Origin: Lachnospiraceae bacterium
GTDB taxonomy: Bacteria > Bacillota > Clostridia > Lachnospirales > Lachnospiraceae
Length of the DNA: 32,960 bases
Assembly: GCA_017962825.1 (NCBI GenBank)
Contig: JAGCUO010000085.1
Span: 1 to 32,960, forward strand
Direction of reading: 5' to 3'
Each line of letters opens with the position of its first letter. Within the stretch, counting starts at the first letter, position 1. A program made the position numbers and the translations under genes. Of the stretch, positions 7,918 to 14,459 are shown in pieces. The notes under the pieces were generated by a model. The model saw only the letters and a program-made list of their open reading frames with translations. It had not been told where the DNA came from and searched no databases.

Positions 7918-9912
7918 ATGTTTTATCAGGACGGAAATGCACTTATTTTTAAGAAGCGCGGGGAGATCGTTAGAATTGAGGGTTGGGGTAAGAATGCACT
8001 CCGTATCAGAGCTACGAGGAACAATGAGTTTACCGGTAATCTCTGGGCACTTTGTCCGAAGGAGGAACTTTCTTCGGATAAGACATGCGCAGAGATAAAG
8101 ATCGATAAAGACAGATCTTATATCAAAAACGGTTCAACTTCAGCTTCTGTCAGCTCCGATGGTATCATCACTTATTACAAGAATGATGAGTTTCTCATGA
8201 AGGAGTATTACAGCAATTACGGCGGAACGGAGAACAATGCAGTAAGCTGTTTTAAGAGAGTGGGCAGAGAATATAAGCCCCACTTAAACGGTGACTTCAA
8301 ACTCACACTCCGCTTCGAGCCCATTCAGGGTGAGAAGATCTACGGAATGGGAGTTTACCAGAATCCCTTCATCGAGCTCAAAGGCACCACGCTTGAACTT
8401 GCACAGCGTAACGCACAGACTTCCATTCCCTTCGAGATTTCCAACAAGGGCTACGGTCTTCTCTGGAATAATCCCGCTGTGGGTAATGTAACCTTCGGTA
8501 AAAATATGACGGAATGGGTTGCGGATGCTTCCAAAGAATTCGATCTTTGGATCACTACAGACGATTCACCCAAGGCAATCATCGAGAACTATACAGAGGT
8601 TGTGGGACGCGCTCCCGAAATGCCCGAAGACCTTCTGGGACTTTGGCAGTGCAAGCTCAGATACAGAACTCAGGATGAAGTTCTTACCGTTGCAAGAAAG
8701 TATCAGGAACTTGGTATCAAGATCGATGTTATCGTAATCGACTTCTTCCACTGGACCCTTCAGGGTGATTGGAAATTCGACAAAGAATACTGGCCCGATC
8801 CCAAGGCGATGGTTGATGAGCTTCATTCATACGGTATCAAGGTCATGGTTTCCGTATGGCCTTCCGTTGATAAGAAGAGCGAGAACTTTGGAGAGATGTG
8901 GGACAGAGGCCTTCTTATGAGAACCGAGAAGGGAACCAACGGAACCTACGATTACCAGGGCGACTGCATCGTATATGATGCTACCAATCCCGAAGCTAGA
9001 AAGTATGTATGGGATCTTTGCAAGAAGAATTATTATGATTACGGAATAGATATGTTCTGGCTGGACAATGCAGAGCCCGACCTTGCCGCATACGATTTCG
9101 ATAATTACAGATATTACCTCGGACCCGGTGCGGAAGTAAGCTGCATCTATCCCAGATGCTATGCTCAGGGCTTCTATGAAGGTGAAAAAGAAGACAATGC
9201 GAACAAGCAGGTTGTAAATCTTCTCCGCTGCGGTTGGGTAGGATCACCCAAGTACGGAACTCTTATGTGGAGCGGAGATATCTATTCAACCTTCGAGGCT
9301 CTTCAGAATTCCGTAAGAGGCGGACTTGATATCGGCCTTGCGGGTATTCCCTGGTGGACCACCGATATCGGAGGCTTCATGAACTCCGATGTAAATACCG
9401 ACTATTTCAAAGAACTTCTTGTGAGATGGTATGAGTGGGCTGTATTTACTCCCATCTTAAGACTTCACGGTGAAAGAGGACCTCTCAATATCGAGCCCCT
9501 CGATCACAAGGATTGGGGAAGCGGATATCTCCATACCGGTCATGCCAATGAGATCTGGAGCTACGGAGAAGAGGTTCAGAAAATCCTTACCGATAATCTT
9601 AAAGTCAGATGGGATCTTAAGGACTACATCAAATCCATTTATGATGAAGCATCAGCTAACGGATCACCTCTTATGAGAGCAATGTTCTATGAGTTCCCCG
9701 AGGATGAGAAGTGCTGGGATCTTGATGATCAGTACATGTTCGGAAGCGACTATCTTGTAGCTCCCGTAATGTATGAGGGAATGCGGGAAAGGCAGGTATA
9801 TCTCCCCGCAGGTAAGTGGGAAGATATCCGTGACGGAAAGGTTTATGACGGAGGTCAGACCATCACCGCAGCAGCTCCCATTGAATCAATCCCCGTATTT
9901 AAGAGAAAATAA
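7918..9912 (+). CDS. GH31 alpha-xylosidase-type glycosidase
   Basis: A 664-residue retaining alpha-glycosidase of family GH31. An N-terminal beta-sandwich (residues 1-225) precedes a TIM barrel with KIDVIVIDFFHWTLQGDW and WPDPKAMVDELHSYGIKVMVSVWP. The nucleophile is Asp383 in WLDNAEP and the acid/base Asp454 in MWSGDIYSTFEAL. LHGERGP and a C-terminal beta-domain complete it. Barrel features resemble xyloglucan alpha-xylosidases more than alpha-glucosidases, but that is judged by eye. There is no signal peptide, so it acts in the cytoplasm, probably removing xylose from imported xyloglucan oligosaccharides. It has a strong TAGGAGGG ribosome binding site and is probably co-transcribed with the fucosidase 18 bases upstream. 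A strong terminator follows. Confidence 0.9.
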   Translation: MFYQDGNALIFKKRGEIVRIEGWGKNALRIRATRNNEFTGNLWALCPKEELSSDKTCAEIKIDKDRSYIKNGSTSASVSSDGIITYYKNDEFLMKEYYSNYGGTENNAVSCFKRVGREYKPHLNGDFKLTLRFEPIQGEKIYGMGVYQNPFIELKGTTLELAQRNAQTSIPFEISNKGYGLLWNNPAVGNVTFGKNMTEWVADASKEFDLWITTDDSPKAIIENYTEVVGRAPEMPEDLLGLWQCKLRYRTQDEVLTVARKYQELGIKIDVIVIDFFHWTLQGDWKFDKEYWPDPKAMVDELHSYGIKVMVSVWPSVDKKSENFGEMWDRGLLMRTEKGTNGTYDYQGDCIVYDATNPEARKYVWDLCKKNYYDYGIDMFWLDNAEPDLAAYDFDNYRYYLGPGAEVSCIYPRCYAQGFYEGEKEDNANKQVVNLLRCGWVGSPKYGTLMWSGDIYSTFEALQNSVRGGLDIGLAGIPWWTTDIGGFMNSDVNTDYFKELLVRWYEWAVFTPILRLHGERGPLNIEPLDHKDWGSGYLHTGHANEIWSYGEEVQKILTDNLKVRWDLKDYIKSIYDEASANGSPLMRAMFYEFPEDEKCWDLDDQYMFGSDYLVAPVMYEGMRERQVYLPAGKWEDIRDGKVYDGGQTITAAAPIESIPVFKRK

Positions 9913-9919
9913 TACGACA

Positions 9920-9957
9920 GGCCGCTTTTCGTACTTATCGGAAGGCGGTCTTTTTTT
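9920..9957 (+). terminator. Rho-independent terminator after GH31 gene
   Basis: Arms 9920-9931 and 9939-9950 form a 12-pair stem (three G-T wobbles) with a 7-base loop, followed directly by seven T. It closes the fucosidase-xylosidase unit. The 99 bases from here to the next gene hold only a ribosome binding site and no clear promoter boxes. Confidence 0.88.
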
Positions 9958-10056
9958 ACTTTACAGAAAGCCCTCCCGGATGGTATTTTTAAGGTGAAGG
10001 AACATATGTTACGGGCAACCGTATTATTCGGGCATGGATGGCCGGAGGTAAAGCCT

Positions 10057-10773
10057 ATGAGTATAAATATACAGGCTAAAACTGATTACAGTTCTCTATT
10101 CTCATCAATTTCAGGTTCTAAAGGTGATTCTTTTAATTCCATGAGCTGGCTCAAGGACTACGGTCTTGTGAAGAGCGGAGCATACGGCAAGCTCATGAAG
10201 GCTTATTATGCGGAAGACAAGACTTCCGAGAGCGCTTCGAAGATCGTTTCCAAGGATGCTAATAAAGCTGCCGGCAAGAGCACCGCTTCCGAAAACTACG
10301 GCAAAGTGGCTGAGGCAGCCGGATCCGTTAAGGAATCCATTGAAAAGATCAGAAATGCGACTAAGGAAGATACTGATCTTCTTGTTTCGGCTGTTAAAGG
10401 TTTTGTAAAGAGTTATAACTCCATGATCGAGGCAGCCGCAGATAAGGAAGTGGTTAATGATTCTTCCATCTCAAGCAGGATCACGGTTTTAAGCTCTCTT
10501 TCAAACGGATATACCGAGAAGATGGATTCTATCGGGCTTATCGCCGAAAAAGACGGAAAGATCGGGATTGATGAGGACAAACTTAAAGCCGCAGATGTAT
10601 CCGATATCAAGGATCTTTTTGCCGAGAGATCATCCTATGGATACAGCGTAAGCGTATCTGCCGGAATGGTTCAGAGCAATGCATCCTACGCAGCGACCAG
10701 AAACTCGCTCTATAACAGTTCGGGAACGGCTGCTTTCGGGGCAGGCGGATATTTCTTCGATACAATATCATGA
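10057..10773 (+). CDS. Short FliD-like (flagellar cap C-terminal-type) protein
   Basis: A 238-residue protein, alanine/serine/lysine-rich and helical. The stretch from about residue 105 (LLVSAVKGFVKSYNSMIEAA) through SSLSNGYTEKMDSIGL, EKDGKIGIDEDKLKAA and VSDIKDLF follows the order seen in flagellar hook-associated protein 2 (FliD), where a region with (L)GI-dGkL-lDe-kL-al-v-lF precedes the C-terminal coil. It is less than half the size of a true FliD and no other flagellar gene is near, so it may be a stand-alone relative with another role. The ATG at 10057 has GGAGG 8 bases upstream; an earlier start at 9994 lacks a good site and adds unconserved residues. No signal peptide or membrane helix. 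It sits between glycosidase genes and ends just before a palindrome. Confidence 0.6.
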   Translation: MSINIQAKTDYSSLFSSISGSKGDSFNSMSWLKDYGLVKSGAYGKLMKAYYAEDKTSESASKIVSKDANKAAGKSTASENYGKVAEAAGSVKESIEKIRNATKEDTDLLVSAVKGFVKSYNSMIEAAADKEVVNDSSISSRITVLSSLSNGYTEKMDSIGLIAEKDGKIGIDEDKLKAADVSDIKDLFAERSSYGYSVSVSAGMVQSNASYAATRNSLYNSSGTAAFGAGGYFFDTIS

Positions 10774-10778
10774 TCAAT

Positions 10779-10846
10779 ATATGACAATGGGGACGTATCC
10801 CCATGTCAGGTTTACCTGACAGAGGGATACGTCCCCATTGTCATAT
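10779..10846. repeat. REP-like long palindrome, copy 2
   Basis: The arms 10779-10801 and 10824-10846 are perfect inverted copies of 23 bases. The centre carries its own hairpin, TGTCAGGT (10804-10811) against ACCTGACA (10814-10821). Outer arms share ATGACAATGG-GACG with the element at 31-93. It begins 5 bases after the FliD-like stop and ends about 21 bases before the GH43 start. It could end or attenuate transcription between them; there is no T-tract. Confidence 0.8.
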
Positions 10847-10867
10847 GCTATGCAGAAAGGAATCGAT

Positions 10868-12295
10868 ATGGACAACAATGTATTAAAAAGCTTAAAACCT
10901 TTGGGAGATCATAACCCGATCATGACACAGCGTTTCGGAGCTGATCCCTTTGCAATGGTTTATAAAGACAGAGTCTACATGTATATGACCTGCGATATTC
11001 TTACCTATGACGAGGCAGGAAAGCTCACGGAAAACACTTATCAGAAGATAGATACCATCAGTGTTGCATCCTCCGCAGATCTTGTTAACTGGACGGATCA
11101 CGGAGTGGTATATGCCGCAGGCAAAAACGGTCTTGCTACCTGGGGCGGCAATTCCTGGGCTCCCGCAGCATGCTGGAAGACCATAGGCGGCAAGGACAAG
11201 TTCTTCCTTTATTTTGCAAACAGCGGAAACGGTATCGCAGTACTGACATCGGATTCTCCCACGGGACCATTTATCGATCCCATCGGAGGTCCTCTGGTAT
11301 CAAGAGATACTCCTAACTGTGCATCCGTAACCTGGCTCTTTGATCCCGCGGTATTAGTGGATGATGACGGAACGGGCTGGCTCTATATCGGAGGAGGAGT
11401 TCCTTCGGATGATAAGGCTTCAAATCCCGGAACAGCAAGAGTCGTAAGGCTTACCGATGACATGATCGGACTGGCAGAGGATCCCAAGCCCATCGAGAAT
11501 GTGGCTTACCTTTTCGAAGATTCGGGTATCAATAAGATTAACGGAAAATATTATTATTCCTATTGCTCCAACTTCAACGTAACTCCCGAGGCTACCAAGG
11601 AACTGGGATTTGAATCGGGTGAAATCCTGACCATGGTATCCGATAATCCGGACGGTCCCTTTGTACCTTCAGCGGCGGTTCTTAAGAATCCCGGATTCTT
11701 CTTCGGCAGAGGCGGAAATAATCACCACTGCATGTTTGAGTTTAAGGGAAAATATTACATCGCTTATCACAGCCGTATCCTGGAAGAGTATATGGGAATA
11801 GAAGGCGGTTACAGAAGTACCAATGTTGATGAGATCAATGTGGAGGCAAACGGTGCTCCCGCTAAATCGGAAGGTACCAGAAGGGGCGTAGCTCAGGTTG
11901 GAAGTTTCGATCCTTATGGGTGCATTCCCGCAGCAACATTCTCATCCATGGCGGGGCTTAAGACGGTTCCCTACATTGAGGGGGCAGACGATATGAAGCT
12001 TTTTGCAGGTGAGATGCTTGTTTGTCCTGAGGAGAAGGGAAGCTGGATGATGGTGGAAGGTGCCGATTTCGGAACGCAGGGCGCATCCTCCGTAACTGTA
12101 ACTGCCAGATCAAAGGCCGGAATGGGAATCTGCGTTTATGCGGGAGATGACAAGGTTGCAGAGTTTAAGACTGCCGCATCGGATGACTTTGCAGAGGCTG
12201 TATTCGACCTTTCAAACAAGGTTACCGGAAAGAAGGATATCAGATTTGTATTCGACGGATCCGAAGGCGAGATAAGAAGCTGGAAATTCAATTAA
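10868..12295 (+). CDS. GH43 arabinofuranosidase-type enzyme with CBM6-like domain
   Basis: A 475-residue inverting glycosidase. Residues about 15-330 form the five-bladed propeller: base Asp26 in GADPFAMVY, pKa-modulating Asp159 in FDPAVLVDDDGTGW, acid Glu217 in FEDSGINKINGKYY. GRGGNNHHCMFEFKGKYYIAYHSR resembles arabinoxylan arabinofuranohydrolase-like GH43 members. The last 130 residues form a beta-sandwich of CBM6 type. There is no signal peptide, so it would act on imported arabinosylated oligosaccharides in the cytoplasm; beta-xylosidase activity is the main alternative. The ATG at 10868 is chosen because GAAAGGA lies just upstream; ATGs at 10838 and 10850 fall in or beside the palindrome. 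A perfect terminator follows. Confidence 0.88.
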   Translation: MDNNVLKSLKPLGDHNPIMTQRFGADPFAMVYKDRVYMYMTCDILTYDEAGKLTENTYQKIDTISVASSADLVNWTDHGVVYAAGKNGLATWGGNSWAPAACWKTIGGKDKFFLYFANSGNGIAVLTSDSPTGPFIDPIGGPLVSRDTPNCASVTWLFDPAVLVDDDGTGWLYIGGGVPSDDKASNPGTARVVRLTDDMIGLAEDPKPIENVAYLFEDSGINKINGKYYYSYCSNFNVTPEATKELGFESGEILTMVSDNPDGPFVPSAAVLKNPGFFFGRGGNNHHCMFEFKGKYYIAYHSRILEEYMGIEGGYRSTNVDEINVEANGAPAKSEGTRRGVAQVGSFDPYGCIPAATFSSMAGLKTVPYIEGADDMKLFAGEMLVCPEEKGSWMMVEGADFGTQGASSVTVTARSKAGMGICVYAGDDKVAEFKTAASDDFAEAVFDLSNKVTGKKDIRFVFDGSEGEIRSWKFN

Positions 12296-12303
12296 CCTAT
12301 CTG

Positions 12304-12337
12304 TGCGCCCGATCACTCATGTCGGGCGCATTTTTTT
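12304..12337 (+). terminator. Rho-independent terminator after GH43 gene
   Basis: TGCGCCCGA (12304-12312) and TCGGGCGCA (12322-12330) form a perfect 9-pair stem with a 9-base loop, followed by seven T. Confidence 0.93.
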
Positions 12338-12358
12338 ACGACGAAAGCCTATGAATTA

Positions 12359-12387
12359 TTGACATTGAGGGCACTTTGTTTTAAAAT
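12359..12387 (+). promoter_or_regulatory. Sigma-A promoter for tRNA-Leu
   Basis: A consensus TTGACA (12359-12364) and TAAAAT (12382-12387) are separated by 17 bases. This puts the start of transcription near 12394, a few bases before the tRNA. Confidence 0.75.
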
Positions 12388-12400
12388 TTGTTCGTTGTCT

Positions 12401-12484
12401 GCAGAAGTGGCGGAATTGGTAGACGCGCACGGTTCAGGTCCGTGTGGGAGCAATCTCTTGAGGGTTCAAGTCCCTTCTTCTGCA
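12401..12484 (+). tRNA. tRNA-Leu (anticodon CAG)
   Basis: The acceptor strand GCAGAAG (12401-12407) pairs with CTTCTGC (12477-12483), with A as discriminator base. The anticodon arm is CACGG-TTCAGGT-CCGTG, giving anticodon CAG, which reads CUG. A long variable arm (class II) and the GGTTCAAGTCCC T-arm fit leucine. Length is 84 bases and the 3' CCA is not encoded; the genome continues TAATAG. It has its own promoter. The sequence right after it contains inverted and direct copies of its 3' end (see hairpin cluster). Confidence 0.95.
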
Positions 12485-12657
12485 TAATAGAGCAGGGTCC
12501 TGCGAGTGAAACTCGCGGGACCCTGTTCTATTATGCAGAAGCGAGATTGAACCCTGAGGGTTCAATCTCGGAACACGCATGCGTGTTCCTCGGTCGGTTC
12601 GGCGGGAAAAAGGTCCACCGGACCTTTTTCTGCTTCCGCCTCACCCCTTCTTCTGCA
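12477..12657 (+). repeat. tRNA-3'-end-derived hairpin cluster
   Basis: Four hairpins stand back to back. A: 12477-12507 against 12511-12541, 31 pairs with two wobbles, including the tRNA's last 8 bases. B: 12542-12554 against 12558-12570, 13 perfect pairs, carrying TTGAACCC/GGGTTCAA as in a T-arm. C: the palindrome at 12571-12588. D: 12607-12616 against 12620-12629, 10 perfect pairs ending in five T and flanked by GGCGG/CCGCC; it may be the terminator. The 13-base end of the tRNA, CCCTTCTTCTGCA (12472-12484), recurs in direct orientation at 12645-12657. An open frame of 114 codons crosses this region and the tRNA but looks non-coding. Confidence 0.8.
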
Positions 12658-12761
12658 CGGAGGGGGAGTGGCCAAAAATATGATAAAATAAAAAAGAATT
12701 GTGACTTTCGTGTGATTTATGCCGTCTATTAGGGTAAGAGACCCAAAAGGAGGGCAATATT

Positions 12762-13193
12762 ATGAAAATTACCAGAGCAGAAGGATATAAGAAACCCAAT
12801 TATGCGGTGGCTGTAGCTGCTACGATGGCGATGGTTACGATAACAGGATGCGGCATCGGAGGTCCGGATCTTGAAGGTGCTACAACCCTGGCCAATCCTG
12901 AAGAAGAGATTCAGTATGCCGGAGATATCTCGGTCGAGCAGATGAATAATGTGATCGATTATGATGGCGGATTGGAGATGTATACAGAGCCTGACGAAGA
13001 GATACAGCTTGAGGGAGAAATTGAGCCGTATATCGATGAATCTTTGGAAGATGAAGATAATAAGTGGGATGAAGCTTATGCTGAGCCCCTGGATGATGAG
13101 CTGGTACTTGAAGGAGGCGTTACGCTCTGTGAGCCTGAAGGTGCCCCCGAACCTCCCATGCTTGAAGGCTCGATAGAACTCAGCGAACCCTGA
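12762..13193 (+). CDS. Predicted lipoprotein with LEG repeats, likely radical SAM substrate
   Basis: A 143-residue acidic protein I cannot place in a named family. Residues 1-30 look like a lipoprotein signal: basic start (YKK), hydrophobic stretch YAVAVAATMAMVTI, lipobox ITGC with Cys30. The rest is rich in Glu, Asp, Pro and Gly and repeats a loose motif about five times: PDLEGATTL, IQYAGDISV, IQLEGEIEP, LVLEGGVTL, PMLEGSIEL, often followed by an EP or NP pair. One other cysteine (Cys123) lies in the fourth repeat. A good AAGGAGGG ribosome binding site precedes the ATG. The radical SAM/SPASM gene starts 27 bases later. The arrangement suggests a repetitive peptide substrate modified by its neighbour, then lipid-anchored outside; this is inference. 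Confidence 0.8.
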   Translation: MKITRAEGYKKPNYAVAVAATMAMVTITGCGIGGPDLEGATTLANPEEEIQYAGDISVEQMNNVIDYDGGLEMYTEPDEEIQLEGEIEPYIDESLEDEDNKWDEAYAEPLDDELVLEGGVTLCEPEGAPEPPMLEGSIELSEP

Positions 13194-13220
13194 ATACTTT
13201 AGTCCAATCCGGAGTAAAAC

Positions 13221-14282
13221 ATGAATCTTACCTTACATCTTACAGAAAACTGCAATATGGACTGTGCCTATTGTCTTCGCGAGAAATGTCCGAAGGATAT
13301 GTCCGAAGAGGTTCTTTATAAGGCATGTGATCTTGCTTTTGCAAAGGGTCTGAGAGCGGGACTGTGTTTTTTCGGCGGTGAGCCGCTTCTAAAAAAGGAT
13401 CTTATCTATAAGGCTCTTGATTACTGTGAAGAAAAGGCTAAGCAGACGGGCATGAGATTTGACTGTAAGATGACTACAAACGGCTCTCTCCTGGATGAGG
13501 AGTTTATTACAAGAGCCGTAAAAGCCAGGATGGGCATAGGTCTTTCTTTTGACGGAACGGCGCAGGATGTCTGCAGGGTATTTGTGGGCGGAAGGCCTAC
13601 GTCATCCGTTGTTGAGGAGAAGGCAAAGCTTTTGCTTAAGTACTTGCCGGATTCGACGGCACTGGCTACCATCGCACCTCAGGCGGTTCCATATTATGCG
13701 GAGTCCGTAAGATATCTTCATGAGCTTGGGTTTAAGCGTATTTCAATGGTCCTCGCATATGGCAAAAAGGTATGCTGGAACGATGAGGATATTGAACTGT
13801 TAAGGGAGCAGCTTGAAAAGACCTGTGAGTATGTCAAGGAGCTTTTCATAAAGGGCGATAAGATATTTGTGGGACCGATTTATTCCAAGATAGGTGAATG
13901 CATCAAGGATAAGAACCCTGCGGAGAAATGTCATCTGGGAGTAAGACAGACTCCGGTTACTCCTGAAGGAGAGCTGTATCCCTGTACTTCTTTTATAGGA
14001 GATCCCGATTACCTGCTGGGTAATGTGTTCGACGGGATAAATGAAGCTAAGCTGACGGAGATTGCAAAGAAAGCTTCAACACCCGCTACATGCGTCGGCT
14101 GTGATCTCGTAAAGCGATGTACCAATTCCTGCGGATGCGCCAACAGGATGAACACGGGTAAGGAGAATGAAATCTCACCTCTTCAGTGTACATATGAGAG
14201 AATGCTTATAGAGATAAGCGATGCTCTGGGAGAGGAGCTCTATAATATGGATCCTGCAAGATTTGCCAAAGAATTCGCGTAA
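13221..14282 (+). CDS. Radical SAM/SPASM peptide-maturase-like enzyme
   Basis: A 353-residue iron-sulfur enzyme. The radical SAM cluster motif CxxxCxxC is Cys11, Cys15 and Cys18 (ENCNMDCAYC), very near the N-terminus as in sulfatase- and peptide-maturing members. FFGGEP is the SAM-binding GGE motif. The C-terminus has a full SPASM pattern: Cx12Gx4C in CHLGVRQ...GELYPC, then Cx2Cx5Cx3C in CVGCDLVKRCTNSC, and a last Cys in PLQC; it binds extra 4Fe-4S clusters. Such proteins cross-link or otherwise modify ribosomal peptides or proteins. No sulfatase is in the window, and the repeat lipoprotein 27 bases upstream is the obvious substrate candidate. A GGAG site sits about 7 bases before the ATG. 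The exact reaction is unknown. Confidence 0.88.
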   Translation: MNLTLHLTENCNMDCAYCLREKCPKDMSEEVLYKACDLAFAKGLRAGLCFFGGEPLLKKDLIYKALDYCEEKAKQTGMRFDCKMTTNGSLLDEEFITRAVKARMGIGLSFDGTAQDVCRVFVGGRPTSSVVEEKAKLLLKYLPDSTALATIAPQAVPYYAESVRYLHELGFKRISMVLAYGKKVCWNDEDIELLREQLEKTCEYVKELFIKGDKIFVGPIYSKIGECIKDKNPAEKCHLGVRQTPVTPEGELYPCTSFIGDPDYLLGNVFDGINEAKLTEIAKKASTPATCVGCDLVKRCTNSCGCANRMNTGKENEISPLQCTYERMLIEISDALGEELYNMDPARFAKEFA

Positions 14283-14321
14283 GAGGCTTTTATTATATTA
14301 ATTTCATATATCCTATGAGGG

Positions 14322-14365
14322 AAGCTCCGCACATATGAGTATGTAGCGGAGCTTTTAAATTTTTT
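14322..14365 (+). terminator. Rho-independent terminator after radical SAM gene
   Basis: AAGCTCCGC (14322-14330) and GCGGAGCTT (14346-14354) form a perfect 9-pair stem followed by a T-rich tract. It ends the lipoprotein-radical SAM unit. Confidence 0.85.
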
Positions 14366-14459
14366 AAGCCGATAACAACCATATGTAGTATAATGACTAC
14401 TATAAAAATGCGAGGACGTGTATTTCTCACAGAGAATACGTGTAGGGGGATTAACTCGA

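Noticed and set aside
9958-10056. Possible cyclic-di-GMP or other riboswitch before the FliD-like gene
   Set aside because: Some short motifs (ACGGGCAACCG, GGATGGCCGGAGG) looked suggestive, but the conserved core of no known riboswitch is present.
12388-12732. Open frame of 114 codons across tRNA-Leu and the hairpins
   Set aside because: It starts upstream of the tRNA, translates tRNA bases and palindromes, and has no proper ribosome binding site; a well-known type of false gene over tRNAs.
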